Source: Chitinophagaceae bacterium
GTDB lineage: Bacteria > Bacteroidota > Bacteroidia > Chitinophagales > Chitinophagaceae
Length of the DNA stretch: 64,000 nt
Assembly: GCA_027486835.1 (NCBI GenBank)
Contig: JAIXOJ010000029.1
Location: forward strand, 1 to 64,000
Direction: 5' to 3'
Positions 27,101 through 36,474 of the stretch are shown here, one piece after another. Numbering within the stretch: position 1 is the stretch's first letter; each line of letters starts with the position of its first letter. The notes under the pieces were generated by a model. That model was not told the DNA's origin. It made no database searches and saw only the letters and a program-made list of their open reading frames with translations. Position numbers and translations under genes: made by a program.

Positions 27101-30100
27101 AAACCTTTGTTCCTGTAGAACTAGAAATAATCAAAGAACCTGAAGTTCCTGCTCCAACATTGGTGGTACCAGTTACATTAATATGGGTATTAGAAATCGT
27201 TAAGCTAGTACCATCCCCAATAGACAAATTACCAAGTACATTAAATGTAGAAGTACCAGAAGAAATAGTAGCAGTACCTGAAGTGCTTAGGTTATAAAAG
27301 TTAGTAGTAGTTGAACCTGTTGTTGAAGTTATGAATCTACTGGTTCCTGTGAAATTCACCGTGCCACTGTTATGGTTGTATGTTCCTGAATTCGTAAAAT
27401 TGCTAGCCAAATTCATCGTTCCTGATGTATTTGTGAATGTAGCAGCATTGGAAAAAGCGCCAGTTACATTAATTGTTCCATTACCAGCGGTTACTGTTCC
27501 ATTGGTTACGGTAAATGTTCCACCTAAATCAACGTTGTTTGGCAAAGTCCAAGCTCCACCTACTCCGTTAAATACGATATTATAAAAACCTCCAGTTAGA
27601 TTGTAAGAGCCAGCAGTACCTGTAAAAGTTCCTGTAATGGTTTTGCCAGTACTGGTCGAATTGAAAGTAAAAGTTCCAATACCTGCTGTAAAGCTTCCTA
27701 CTTGTGTAAAGTTTCCTGCAATACTGATAGCATGGGCACTTGTACTACCTGCCAAGAAAATACCGTTGTTGGTCAAATCACCACCAAAAATGATAACCGG
27801 ATTATTTGTAATTGAAAATGTTGCGTTGTTAGCAAGCGTCACATTTCCAGTAAATGTTTTTGTGCCGGTAGAAGAGTTAATTATCAAGCTAGAAGCTGCT
27901 CCGCCTGTTGTTCCTACTGTAGTAGTTCCTGATACTGTGAAGGTAAAAGCACCAATACTGAAAGTTGTACCATCTGCAATAGTTAAATTATTAGCAACTG
28001 TACTATTTGCAGCAATTGTTACTGCAGTTGTATTTGCGGTAGTTAGATTATAAAATTGAGTTGTTGAAGTACCTGAAATAGATTGAGTTGTTCCAAGAAA
28101 GGTTACTGTACCACTATTATGTGTAAAAGTACCACTGTTGGCAAAGTTTACAGTTAGATTCAAATTTGTGCTTGGAGCAGTTACAGCTCCGTTTGTAATC
28201 GTAAATGTACCAGTTACATCAGTAGTTGATGGCAATGTCCATGCACCACCAACACCATTAAATGTGAGACCAAAAAATGCATTAGCTCCGGTAAAAGTAC
28301 CCGTAATGGATTTTCCAGTTGTTGTAGAAGTCATGCTTACAGTTGCTCCATTCGCAGTAAATGTGCCATTATTAGTAAAGTTACCACCTACTGAATAGGT
28401 ACCACTTGCTCCAAGAATCAGCGTTCCATTATTGGTTAAATCACCACCAACTGTTGGGCTGTGAGCTCTTGCAGGATTATTCCAAGTTCCACCTGCATAT
28501 ATGGTAAAATTGCCACTAAATACCCTAGTTCCAGTACTAGAACTATACGATAATGTACCAGAAGTTCCTAATCCATTACTGTTTCCGATAAATGTATTAC
28601 CACTAACAGTAAAGTTGTTAGCATTGACAGTAAAAGAAGTCCCTTCGCTAATAGTAAAATCCCCGCCTATAGCTAAAGGTATCCCTGTTGAAGTTACTGA
28701 TGCAGTTCCACTAAGGGTTAAATTACCAGAAATAGTTGCGGTTGGAGAAGAAAAAGTTTTAGCACTTGTACCAGATAAAGTTAGATTAACATAATTACAT
28801 CCAAAAATTGTTTGTGTACCTGAACGATTGTAATTAACAGTGTTACCAGTTGCAGTTGCAGTCATTGCTGTTATACCGGGCAAACCACTCATTCCCAAAT
28901 TCACTGTACTATTATTTCCTTGAGTAAATGTTCCAGTACCAGCCAAAGCAGTAGTTATAGTTAGATTGCCATTATTAGTAAGAGTTATTGCAGTCACTGT
29001 TACACTTGGCAGACTTAAAGTGCCTGACAGGGCTTGTGCATTGGTGCTGAAAGTATGCACTCCAGAACCTGCTGTAAAAGTACCGCTATTGCTGATGCCT
29101 CCTTGGAAAGTGATGGGAAAGTTTCCAGAACTATTGTTCCAGGTACCTCCATTTGCAACGGTAACCAATCCTGTAAATGAATTAGTACCAGAAGAAGTGG
29201 CAACTGTAAATGTTCCTGATGTTCCACCTCCAACTGTAGTTGTTCCAGTTACAGATACAGTATAGGCACTGGTAGTATTTAAAGTTGCTCCATTGTCTAT
29301 AAATAAATTACCCAAAACAACTAAATTGGCTGATAAAGTTTTAGTAGGGCCAGTGGATAAAGTAAGATTTGAATAGTCAGTAGCTAAAACCGTTTGGTTA
29401 TTATTTCGATTATAATTTACCGTATTGGGAGTATTAGTAGAGGCTACAAACGTAAAGTTTGAAGTAGGCAATGTAGTACTACCATAATAGAATGTACTAT
29501 TTACTTGTTGAACCCAAGAACATCCTGCACCGCCAGCAGATAAACCAGCTCCAGAACTAAATGAAGTGTAGTTATTTATTGTTACACCTGTTGATAAATT
29601 GGTAGTATTAAAATAAATGGTAGTAGCCAGTGTACCAGCACCTCTCATATCTTGGTTTGCAGTAAAATTGAAAGTGCCTGAAGAGATACTGCTTGAATTA
29701 AAAGTACCATTATTTGTAATCCCACCTGCAAAATTTACGGTAGTTGTTTGATTAGCTGTGGAAAAAGTACCTCCCGCATATACTGTCACCAATCCAGTGA
29801 AAGTTTTGCTACTAGTTCCAGATGTAAAAATCAATGACCCAGTTGTTCCAGATCCAAGTGCGTTTCCAATGGAAGTGGTTCCTCCAACTGAAAAAGTAAA
29901 TCCAGCTAAAGAAAGTGTGGTTCCTTCGCCAACAACTAAGTTATTTGTAACTGTCAAAGCGAACCCAGTAGTAGCACTTGAACTACCAGAAGTTGATAAA
30001 TTATAGAATGAAGTTGTTGCAGTTCCTCCTATTGTTTGGGTAGTTCCGTTGAAAGTAACCGTTCCGCTCCTAGCAGTGAAAGTGCCTCCATTATTAGCAT

Positions 30101-32468
30101 AATTACCGCCAATGTTCAGATCAAAGTTTGAAGCCGATACATCAAAAGTACCGGAGGTTAATGTCAAATTTTTTGGAATAGTCAAAGCTGCGTTCAAAGT
30201 AATACCGCCAGAACCATTCAAGGTAATGCTATTTATATTTCCATTAAAGCAAGTAGCTGAAGGTAAGCTTACTGCACTACTCGTATTGGTAAATACTACC
30301 GTTGCACTTGAGTTAGTGGCATCAATGATACCCGTACTTACAGTTGGCAATCCAGCAATGGTTAACGTATTTGCGCCAACAGTCAAAGTTCCATTTGTTA
30401 AGGTAAGTGTGTTGGCAATGCTTGCTGAAGCACTCATACTTATGCCCGTACTTTTATTTAAGGTAACACTATTAAAAGATAATGTTCCTGCTGTTATTGT
30501 GCTTGAAGATGCATTGTTAAAGGTTACATCTACAGCTTTAGTAGTACCTGAACCAGTCATATTGAAAGTACCCGTTCCACTAATATTTCCACCAATGTTC
30601 AATGTGTGAAGAACAGCATTGGTTTGAGTACCAGCAGTAAATGATGCGCCTGCATTTACGGTAACATCATTATTAATGGTTACTGTCAAAGCAGCGGAAT
30701 TATTTGGAAAACTTACTATTCCAGAGGTGCCGCTACCTATAGTGAGTGCATCCATTGTGAGTGTATTCGGACTATTATAGGTTGCAGTGGCAGTGGCTGT
30801 TGAAACCGCAGATCCTATATATTTCCAGGTAACTGAATTACCAGTTGAGTTAAGATCTACAATAGATGTTCCAGTTCCTGTTGGGCCACCCGAACCAGCA
30901 GATCGGGCAGTTCCAGCTGTACTAATAGAAACATATATTTTACCTCCATCATTAGTTACAATTGCATTTGTTGCATAGACTGTATTAGGAGCCCAAGCTG
31001 CTGCTGTAGGCGGGGCGGCAATAGTAATAGTTGGCGTACTTGTATAACCAGAACCTGGGTTGGTAATATAAATAGTAGTAAGTACCCCTGCAGAAACTAA
31101 AGCAACACCAGTTGCAGTGGTACCATTTGTAGGTGAAGAAAATGTAACAGTTGGTGCGGATGCATACCCTACCCCAGCAGATGTAATGGCAGTACCCGTA
31201 GCTCCACATGCATTTAAGGTATATGTAAAGGCATTATTAACTGTCAATGTACCTATGCTTCCAGTTGATCCTAGCAACTCACTTCCGGCAGTAAGAGTAC
31301 CACCAATAGTTACATTAGCTTTACCGGCAAACACAGGTGGTGCTGTAATTATTGCAGTGGAGGCTGAACGGGTAATTGTACCGCCATCAGCAATTGTTAT
31401 ATTATTTGCATTGCTGCTTGCTGTACTATTAATAATGGTTCCATTAGTAAGCGTAAGATTTGTAACTGTCAATCCCTGTGACCAGGTTAACGGGGCAGTT
31501 TTATTAATAATTAGATTATTGATACTGTATGGTGTGCTTGTTTTAAAAAGTATTTTTCCAGTTAAATCCAAAGATCCACTTGCAGAGAACGTGAATGAAC
31601 TTGTCGGATTCGTAAATGCATCTATTAAAGTTCCAGTAGTAGTCGTATTTGTTGCAAATGTGCTTGTTCCTCCAGTTGCCAAATTTAAATTAACACCTGC
31701 AGCAAGGGTAGTTGTACCAGCACTTGATGCATTACTAAGTGCTAACCTAGAAGTATTTATTGAAGACCCTAAGGTGACTAACCCTCTTAATAATGAATAA
31801 TGATACATTGAATATGTGCCATTTGCATATTTTGGGTCAAAAAATAAAGTACCGATATTGTCGGTATTATTTTTTGTAATAAATGTAAATGGGGTACCTG
31901 TTGCATTTGCTGTAAAATAGTTGTTCGCATCCATACCAGTGATTGAAACAACCACTGTACCAGTTCCACCAATTTTTATTCCTTTACCAGAAGTAGTACC
32001 AGCTCCACTTAACCTACTTTGGAATGTTGAATTCCCATTTTGAAATGCCAAACTGGTATTGATGGCTAAAAATTCAGGCATGATTACATAAGCAGCATTG
32101 ATTGTCATGCTTGTACAAGTAGTGGTAAAAGCACCTGTATAGGTAACTGTTAATCCAACACTAGTAACGCCATTGTAAGTAATTGAATTAATGGTACCAG
32201 CTGATGGTATGTTGTTAGCCAATGTAACACTGATAGCAGCAATTGCACCAGCATAGTTAAAATTGAAAAAAACATCGTCGGAAACTGCAGCAGTACCTCC
32301 TGGAACTGAAGCCACAGCAGTTACAGACACTTGAGGGTCAGTACTGCTCCAACTACCAGTACTGTTCCAAGTACCAGAAGCACCCCCATTCCAGTAATAG
32401 GTTGCGGCATTGAGGCAAGATGTAGTTCCAAAAACAAAAAAGGCGAGGAAAACAATCAATCGTTTCAT
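21117..32468 (-). CDS. Giant repetitive secreted protein with T9SS type A sorting domain
   Basis: A 3783-residue surface or secreted protein; the start is set at 32468 (MKRLIVFLAFFVFGTTSCLN), a clear signal peptide, rather than an upstream in-frame codon. After ATYYWNGGASGTWNSTGSWS come some 3000 residues of Ser/Thr/Asn/Gly-rich parallel-beta repeats (e.g. SGTFTHNSGTVTFLGTTQSI and FNGVGGAWTLP-type units of about 110 residues, four or five times). An IPT/TIG-like domain sits near 2320-2405 (PTITSFTSDF, LTITGTNFGATTSVAIGG). A carbohydrate-binding-like insert (AWAPNTVYATNAIVTNDGGK) lies near 480-540. After about 3200 the fold changes, and a Por-secretion tail (VSLYPMPVKAQLQIALN to ISKLVKE) ends the protein. 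Likely an adhesin or matrix protein; function not shown. Confidence 0.92.
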   Translation of the reverse strand: MKRLIVFLAFFVFGTTSCLNAATYYWNGGASGTWNSTGSWSSTDPQVSVTAVASVPGGTAAVSDDVFFNFNYAGAIAAISVTLANNIPSAGTINSITYNGVTSVGLTVTYTGAFTTTCTSMTINAAYVIMPEFLAINTSLAFQNGNSTFQSRLSGAGTTSGKGIKIGGTGTVVVSITGMDANNYFTANATGTPFTFITKNNTDNIGTLFFDPKYANGTYSMYHYSLLRGLVTLGSSINTSRLALSNASSAGTTTLAAGVNLNLATGGTSTFATNTTTTGTLIDAFTNPTSSFTFSASGSLDLTGKILFKTSTPYSINNLIINKTAPLTWSQGLTVTNLTLTNGTIINSTASSNANNITIADGGTITRSASTAIITAPPVFAGKANVTIGGTLTAGSELLGSTGSIGTLTVNNAFTYTLNACGATGTAITSAGVGYASAPTVTFSSPTNGTTATGVALVSAGVLTTIYITNPGSGYTSTPTITIAAPPTAAAWAPNTVYATNAIVTNDGGKIYVSISTAGTARSAGSGGPTGTGTSIVDLNSTGNSVTWKYIGSAVSTATATATYNSPNTLTMDALTIGSGTSGIVSFPNNSAALTVTINNDVTVNAGASFTAGTQTNAVLHTLNIGGNISGTGTFNMTGSGTTKAVDVTFNNASSSTITAGTLSFNSVTLNKSTGISMSASASIANTLTLTNGTLTVGANTLTIAGLPTVSTGIIDATNSSATVVFTNTSSAVSLPSATCFNGNINSITLNGSGGITLNAALTIPKNLTLTSGTFDVSASNFDLNIGGNYANNGGTFTARSGTVTFNGTTQTIGGTATTSFYNLSTSGSSSATTGFALTVTNNLVVGEGTTLSLAGFTFSVGGTTSIGNALGSGTTGSLIFTSGTSSKTFTGLVTVYAGGTFSTANQTTTVNFAGGITNNGTFNSSSISSGTFNFTANQDMRGAGTLATTIYFNTTNLSTGVTINNYTSFSSGAGLSAGGAGCSWVQQVNSTFYYGSTTLPTSNFTFVASTNTPNTVNYNRNNNQTVLATDYSNLTLSTGPTKTLSANLVVLGNLFIDNGATLNTTSAYTVSVTGTTTVGGGTSGTFTVATSSGTNSFTGLVTVANGGTWNNSSGNFPITFQGGISNSGTFTAGSGVHTFSTNAQALSGTLSLPSVTVTAITLTNNGNLTITTALAGTGTFTQGNNSTVNLGMSGLPGITAMTATATGNTVNYNRSGTQTIFGCNYVNLTLSGTSAKTFSSPTATISGNLTLSGTASVTSTGIPLAIGGDFTISEGTSFTVNANNFTVSGNTFIGNSNGLGTSGTLSYSSSTGTRVFSGNFTIYAGGTWNNPARAHSPTVGGDLTNNGTLILGASGTYSVGGNFTNNGTFTANGATVSMTSTTTGKSITGTFTGANAFFGLTFNGVGGAWTLPSTTDVTGTFTITNGAVTAPSTNLNLTVNFANSGTFTHNSGTVTFLGTTQSISGTSTTQFYNLTTANTTAVTIAANSTVANNLTIADGTTFSIGAFTFTVSGTTTVGTTGGAASSLIINSSTGTKTFTGNVTLANNATFSITNNPVIIFGGDLTNNGIFLAGSTSAHAISIAGNFTQVGSFTAGIGTFTFNSTSTGKTITGTFTGTAGSYNLTGGFYNIVFNGVGGAWTLPNNVDLGGTFTVTNGTVTAGNGTINVTGAFSNAATFTNTSGTMNLASNFTNSGTYNHNSGTVNFTGTSRFITSTTGSTTTNFYNLSTSGTATISSGTSTFNVLGNLSIGDGTSLTISNTHINVTGTTNVGAGTSGSLIISSSTGTKVFAGDFNINSGATLNISGASAAISLQGNFTLAATGIMTGVSSSIITFSATTTRTITGTFTGTNAFNNLTFNGVGGVWVLPSDVDVNSAFNLSAGNLTAPSGNLKVGGSFTSVSSATFNHNNGTIQFTGSSTFGNSTCTFKNVTINSGVTVTIGSGSSISYAGNISNSGTLSMVASSTFVGTSVLSGTGLYSFNTTTINASCSLTSTASNNVTFIGSFTNNGTFIHNNGTINLAGTSAFLTLGGNLTSATNGGFYKLIFNTTGTWKVNATTDVANDLTITSGTFAPGAFTVNVGGNFSNTGTFTGTSSTINFNGASAQTIAAATFNNLTINNATGVTLSGNVTASGVLTFTTGVVTTGSNTLTLTNNSSATAALSGTPSSTNYVNGNLIRTVSNAFSGYVFPVGQNVSGTDYYYPLTLSNLSGTANVTVAAFNGSTGGGAADNTTLSDISANEYWQVVASSAITAKISVTTAMIGSYEVIGTSVGSVPTGTYSSIGGALNLGTNSILVSSSTSIPTTGNYAYFVVASSSLPAPTITSFTSDFPTSTSYYSGSVLTITGTNFGATTSVAIGGASATVSAFTSTQLTVTVPTGVSGNTIAVSNSGGSDNTTGTYLTGILSTQAGDWSTASTWFTNAVPGSASTVIIRHAVTLNTTPSSPANLTVVSTGSLTLGTTVSSVITVTSSVTNSGTINLGTVNKSGQFTCGGTFTNSGTFTVGSTVASGLNQYGYLTLNGSSTNTGTILIDNGSTSATLMVGGALVNNGTITNNAIVQLNAGGSISGNGIVYASNSNLYYNTGTSNTVGSGAEWQTGTSSSAIGDAGIPYNVQVGKVQTGTLNSSTSLTIGSYMKALGTVSTNSTYSITVNNGAVLNAGKIGNSGTLNVGTADISSMAILGNAANATAISGSLSSMTNAGTLNIYGYFQYFFNAISTATGTVNVRPYAVYDCGGSAPKMVNTGATYAANSYVYLSSPTNITSINITDSATTPTFGNVIINSVAQTSNISTQNLANVAGTLYILNTNTGSIRNSATNLSLGGLQVGGSLSFNGSVINATAASFALASTTGLATQVNGDINIGSNGTLTTVSATTVSLTGNWTNSGTFTSTSTNVAFNGSSNQNIGATTFPANLTINNAAGVTATAAVSVASTGTLALNNGVFSLAPATATTYSLPCTITRTSGSIDASNANATLAFTGSSARTIPASTFAANINALTINNSGGVTLNADATVDNTLTLTAGTLTLGGNLTLKADVSVTSGNINATAGTVTYNGTAAQTLTTANYTSSTINALVVNNSNGVSITGNLTNSGSLTLSAGTLSTTGTLTVNGSTSATSGNINASTATVVYSGSSAQSIPAGTFTGNVQNLTINNAAGVTLGGTLNITGTLTPTAGVLTTGGYLVIRSTSTGTGRIAQGSGSYISGDVTVERFIPAKATRKYSFITSPVTQLIRNGWQQQMYITGAGTGGTTCGTTTGNGVAGTDKYNSNGFDKTITNTPSFYYYNVSPVNGTRWTTISNTISTSLTPGKGYRTNIRGDRNLGTCNDQLLSNSPAAPTDVTLSASGTVTTGDLTVNLNAPATHLYTLVGNPYPSAISFTAFKTDNTTISNKLWSYSPNGNGNYTTYAAGIIANAATGYNNTNGDYIASGQAFFVEANNTGSTVLFKESHKTVGTIPNNQYFGLLNSQIIRVGLKNTNLEAIDEVVVRFANTGSKNYLADVDAVSFGGGNQYLQTIKPAYKLAIATRPANFSIDTVQLAVMSNATGDFVLNMNSIDGFDGSTVITLRDKFLGTTQDVVANPAYAFSVTNDSLSKGINRFELVFKQTTTLPVQFVAIKATKEATQNHISWTVANEKNLQSYEVEKSTDGVHYVSIATVKATNAASYSSNDIARTVAKTIYYRIKAVDQDGTIAYSKTATITNNPAVAEYTVSLYPMPVKAQLQIALNHASADKYSVQIKSMDGKAVWSKSGIAAEAGILQIDVHQLAAGTYSLFLTNSNGQQTISKLVKE

Positions 32469-32516
32469 AATAGCGAAATTTAAAAGCTTAAAAGGGGTAT
32501 GTAAAGAAGTTAGCAA

Positions 32517-33992
32517 TCGTTACAATGGATAGTAATCCATTGTATAATAAGTTGAAACTTTAAAAAGCGAAAATTATTTTGGTAAAACAAAAAAGTTGTA
32601 ATTGTAATCAGCAAAAAAGAGGTTATTTAGGGATTAACGTCATTTACTAACTATAAAACAACAGCAAGTGAAATATTTTAATAAATAATCACTAACCAAC
32701 TTCCATCTTAAGTGGTTAATTAGGTAATTACTTAATGATATGAAACTATTAAAACACCATTCGGCATTATAGCTTCGAAAGAATTTGTAGGTTTCGGTTG
32801 ATGAGTTTTGGTTTTGGTTTCAACTTCGAAACTTCTAATTATTTATGATTTTGGTGGTTAAAAATGAAGGGCAAGCAAAAGGTGAAATGATTTATTTTCT
32901 TCTATACCGCTAGTATTTACAAATTAAAAAAAATCAGGCTTAAATTGTGGTATTATAATTTGAGCACACAATCTTAGCCTACAAATAAAAAGCCTAAAAT
33001 TAAGTTTTCGTTAAGTTTTTTAGTATTGGTGGATAAGTTTTTTTTCGGGTTCGTTGCCGCTTTGAAAATAAGCAAACTACTACACAGCATTATTTATATC
33101 AGAGGTGTATTTTGCCTTAGGAATAAAAATGAATCCTCTTTTTTTGCTTCAGTTTTTTTGACAATTGAGTTAACCTTCAACGTGTGCATGAATGAAATTT
33201 TGTTTGCTTAAATAGTGCTTTTTTGTTTTTTACCCTTGAAATGTATTGATTAGGTCCTTTAGCTTATTGAGGGGCTTGCTATTTTAAATAATCCAAAAAT
33301 TGAATTAACTCTTTGCGGGTGCATAATAGGTTTTCGCAGTTATAAGTTAAACCTCACCCCATCCCCTCTCCGAAAGGCAAGGGGCAAAACGAAAAACTTT
33401 TATGCCCCCCTCTTTGCTAATCTAAAGGTTGTTTATCAGGTGAATATCCTTACTTATTCCCTCACTCTAGAAAATAGAAGTTCCGAATTAAAACCACAAA
33501 GTTTAATTTTCAACCATCCTATTTGCATTTTTGGATTATCGCACAATCTATCATTAAACCAGAACCCAATATCTAGAGCCATAAGCATCTTACGGCAAAT
33601 TCATCCAAAAAAATGCTCATTTTTTAATGACTAGATGACTTAGACACGAAAAATGATTTAAACATCATCCCATATCAATTCGGTTGGGCAAGATTTTAAA
33701 CGATAAATTCAGTTGATAATTTAGTTGAGTTAGTCAATGAAATATGTTACCGTTTAAAATACAAATAGGAACCACTAGCAATGATTATGTAAATTAGAAT
33801 AATGTAGAAAATATTTTTAACTGCACGGTCTATCTTAGCACCGTTATTTTTTGGGATGAATCTTATTTGATGCATGGAATTGAAACTAATTGGAAAGTAT
33901 TTAATGGTTAAGTTTACTATTGTACGCATTATATAAACGGAGAAAATTCCAAAAAATTGTGTTGGCTGAAAAAAAAGTAGAGAAATTAAGAA
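32517..33992. other. Gene-poor intergenic region, 1.5 kb
   Basis: Between the giant gene and the exonuclease gene no reading frame looks coding; the short frames present have no family features. The stretch is A/T-rich, holds the divergent promoters by position, and one MITE-like element (33317-33410). Confidence 0.6.
33317..33410. repeat. MITE-like dispersed repeat, family A, copy 4 (complete)
   Basis: Left end GGGTGCATAATAGGTTTTCG and right end CGAAAAACTTTTATGCCCCC are inverted repeats of about 20 bp. The core reads AAACCTCACCCCATCCCCTC, then TCCGAAAGGCAAGGGGC. At 94 bp it is nearly the same length as copy 61519-61610, which is in the opposite orientation. Confidence 0.85.
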
Positions 33993-35309
33993 ATGTTTGC
34001 GATTGTAGATATAGAAACGACCGGTGGTCATGCGGGGGCTAATAACATTACGGAAATTGCCATAGTGCTGCACAATGGTTATGAAGTAGAAGGTAAGTAC
34101 AGTACTTTGGTAAACCCATGTATGCCCATACAGAAGTACGTTCAAGGGCTTACTGGAATTACGGATGCCATGGTGGCCAATGCCCCAAGGTTTGAACATT
34201 TAGCCGACAATATTTACAACCTACTTAAAGACCGAATTTTTGTTGCCCACAATGTAAACTTCGATTACAGCTTTGTGAAACACCAGTTGTCGCTTGCTGG
34301 ATATGAACTCAATACCCATAAACTCTGCACCATCCGGTTGGCAAAAAAAATATTTCCCAATCTGCCAAAATATGGTTTGGGTACGGTGTGCCGTGAGCTA
34401 AACATTTCTATGAACGATCGCCACCGTGCATCTGGGGATGCATTGGCTACTGCTGAACTATTTAGTTTGCTCATTCAGCATGACACGAGTGGGGAATTGG
34501 ACAATATGGTAAAAAAAAACGCTAATCGATACCTTCCCCCCCATGTAAGTATAGATATACTCGAACAAATGCCTGCAAAGCCAGGGGTTTATTATTTTCA
34601 CAACAAGGCAGGGAAAGTGGTGTATGTAGGTAAAGCCAAGAACATAAAGAAAAGGGTAATCAGCCATTTCTCTAACAACAAACCCAGCAAACAAAAACAA
34701 GATTTTATGCGCGAGGTACACCAAATATCTTTCACACCATGCAGTAGTGAATTTGTTGCCAGTGTATTGGAAAGTGTAGAAATAAAAAGGCTATGGCCCG
34801 CTTTTAACAAAAGCCAAAAACATGTAGAACACCAGTTTGGCATTTTTACGTATGAGGATGTAAAAGGCTACCTACGCCTTGGTATTGACAAAAAGAAAAA
34901 AATACTACAACCCATTCTGTCCTTTGGGCAATATGCCGAAGCCCATAGCACCCTTTGGAAATGGGTGAACGAGCGAAGCCTCCACCCTGCCCTTTGCGCC
35001 CTTGATCGTAGCAAGACCAGTTTTCCCGATTTGCCATCCGTGGCCACACATAACGAGCAGATAAAAGAATTAATTACCAATATTCGATCTACTAAACCTT
35101 CATTTCTAATTCAGGAGCCTGACCATTATTATATATTGGTATTGGAAGGTCGATTTTACGGAATGGGTCACTTAACCACCACTCAGATAACCGATAATGC
35201 CAATTTATTACAAGAGTTGTTAACCCCTTATGCAGAAAATGAAGTGGTAAAATCGCTCATAAGCAATTATGTAGAAAAGAATCCACACAAATTAATTATG
35301 CTGAATTGA
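33993..35309 (+). CDS. DnaQ-like 3'-5' exonuclease fused to GIY-YIG nuclease domain
   Basis: A 438-residue two-nuclease protein. Residues 1-165 are a DEDDh exonuclease of the DNA polymerase III epsilon type: FAIVDIETTGGHAG (ExoI, D and E), FVAHNVNFDYSFVK (ExoII) and HRASGDALATAELF (ExoIII, H..D). Residues about 195-275 are a UvrC/Cho-like GIY-YIG domain (PGVYYFHNKAGKVVYVGKAK, then NIKKRVISHF). The C-terminal 160 residues are of unknown fold. The arrangement is known in actinobacterial and Bacteroidota proteins and suggests a role in DNA repair, with the endonuclease cutting and the exonuclease trimming. It is monocistronic. Confidence 0.93.
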   Translation: MFAIVDIETTGGHAGANNITEIAIVLHNGYEVEGKYSTLVNPCMPIQKYVQGLTGITDAMVANAPRFEHLADNIYNLLKDRIFVAHNVNFDYSFVKHQLSLAGYELNTHKLCTIRLAKKIFPNLPKYGLGTVCRELNISMNDRHRASGDALATAELFSLLIQHDTSGELDNMVKKNANRYLPPHVSIDILEQMPAKPGVYYFHNKAGKVVYVGKAKNIKKRVISHFSNNKPSKQKQDFMREVHQISFTPCSSEFVASVLESVEIKRLWPAFNKSQKHVEHQFGIFTYEDVKGYLRLGIDKKKKILQPILSFGQYAEAHSTLWKWVNERSLHPALCALDRSKTSFPDLPSVATHNEQIKELITNIRSTKPSFLIQEPDHYYILVLEGRFYGMGHLTTTQITDNANLLQELLTPYAENEVVKSLISNYVEKNPHKLIMLN

Positions 35310-36474
35310 TTTTCATAAATAAGTCTCAACTGGTATAGTATGGGGCTAAAAACTGAAAAACAAAGCAAATTCACCGATTTATACCCCCTTTTTTAAGGGG
35401 AATCTTATGTGGAAAAAAATATTTTGCATCATTTGATTATTTTTAGAACGAACCCCCTTATTTTTGAAACGTCAACGGTAGATGTAGTAGTTCATTGATA
35501 AAGTGGTTTAAAGTTGTTTAATTCAATTACTGCTTGTGTGGTATCGAAATAACTTTTCAAAAATCATTACATAATACAAACTCTATCGGAACATAGGAAC
35601 TGGGTAAATAAGATTATTTTTTGCGGAACTATTAATTTTAAAACAGAAGTTATTATGAAATTGAACGGGAAGAAACAGGGAGGTAAACCAACAAGGCGAA
35701 AGTGTTTATCCGAAAAAAGGGAAGGAGAATTTAGGTTAGATGTATTTGCAATCGTTAATCGAAGTTGTTGTTAAACAGGAAAGAACATTGTTGTACAAAC
35801 ACAGTTTTATCATTTATTAATTTAAAAATATCATCACAGGGCGTCAAGGTCAAATACTTACTAGTATGTTCCGCTAACACGAACAGGTTAAAAGCTGTTC
35901 AGATGCGCTAACATATCCATGAACAGGTTACTAGAGGAAGACAAGAATACTATTAACGTATCAAGAGAGCAGGAACGGAAGTAGTAACCATCAGTAGCAA
36001 CGGTACAGTGAGGCCGCCCAATCAACACCCTCTATATATTTTTTTAAACAAAAATTTCCCACCACTCTTAAAAAACATTGAATGGTTAAATCAAAAAACG
36101 AAATACCAAACTAACAGCCCACTCACCCACAGCTTGCCACCTGCAAGAATCAACCTTGGTATAGCCAAAGGGAATTGCTATTCCCCTACCCTACCCCTAG
36201 TTGTTGAGTAGTTACTTTATTGTCTATTTTTATTATGTGTACTATTATAGTAATAGTAGCCGTTGCTAGATGTATGTCTGGAGGTGATTGTTAGCATTGA
36301 TTTTTCAAGTCAATGTTATCATTACGTTATCAATTGATTGTGTGGCGATCATGGGCAAATCAATTTAAGCTATCCCTTAAATTCTTGTGATGCTTATGGA
36401 TAGTTAGGAACAATTGAAAAGGGTTTTAATAAGGACTTTTAAACAATAGATAGGAAGAAAATAAAAATAAAACG
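35310..36474. other. Intergenic region with an imperfect repeat pair, possible structured RNA
   Basis: No convincing gene lies here. A 39-codon frame at 35655-35774 (starting MKLNGKKQGGKPTRRKC) is possible but unsupported. At 35872-35934 the motif CGCTAACA..GAACAGGTTA occurs twice, and GAACAG (35881) can pair with CTGTTC (35895). Short homopurine/homopyrimidine stretches (CCCCCTTTTTTAAGGGG at 35384) are also present. Confidence 0.4.

Noticed and set aside
31117-31800. 227-residue plus-strand frame inside the giant gene, and many similar ones at 23-31 kb
   Set aside because: They are Val/Pro/Leu-rich antisense shadows of the Thr/Asn/Gly-rich secreted protein.
33747-34199. 150-residue minus-strand frame overlapping the exonuclease gene start
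   Set aside because: Half of it is antisense to well-conserved exonuclease motifs; the remainder is hydrophobic A/T-rich sequence without family features.
35655-35774. 39-codon basic peptide frame (MKLNGKKQGG...)
   Set aside because: Too short and no conserved context; mentioned only as a possibility in the intergenic entry.
36008-36211. 67-residue plus-strand frame in the intergenic region
   Set aside because: Pro/Asn-rich composition from A/C-rich DNA, no recognisable features.
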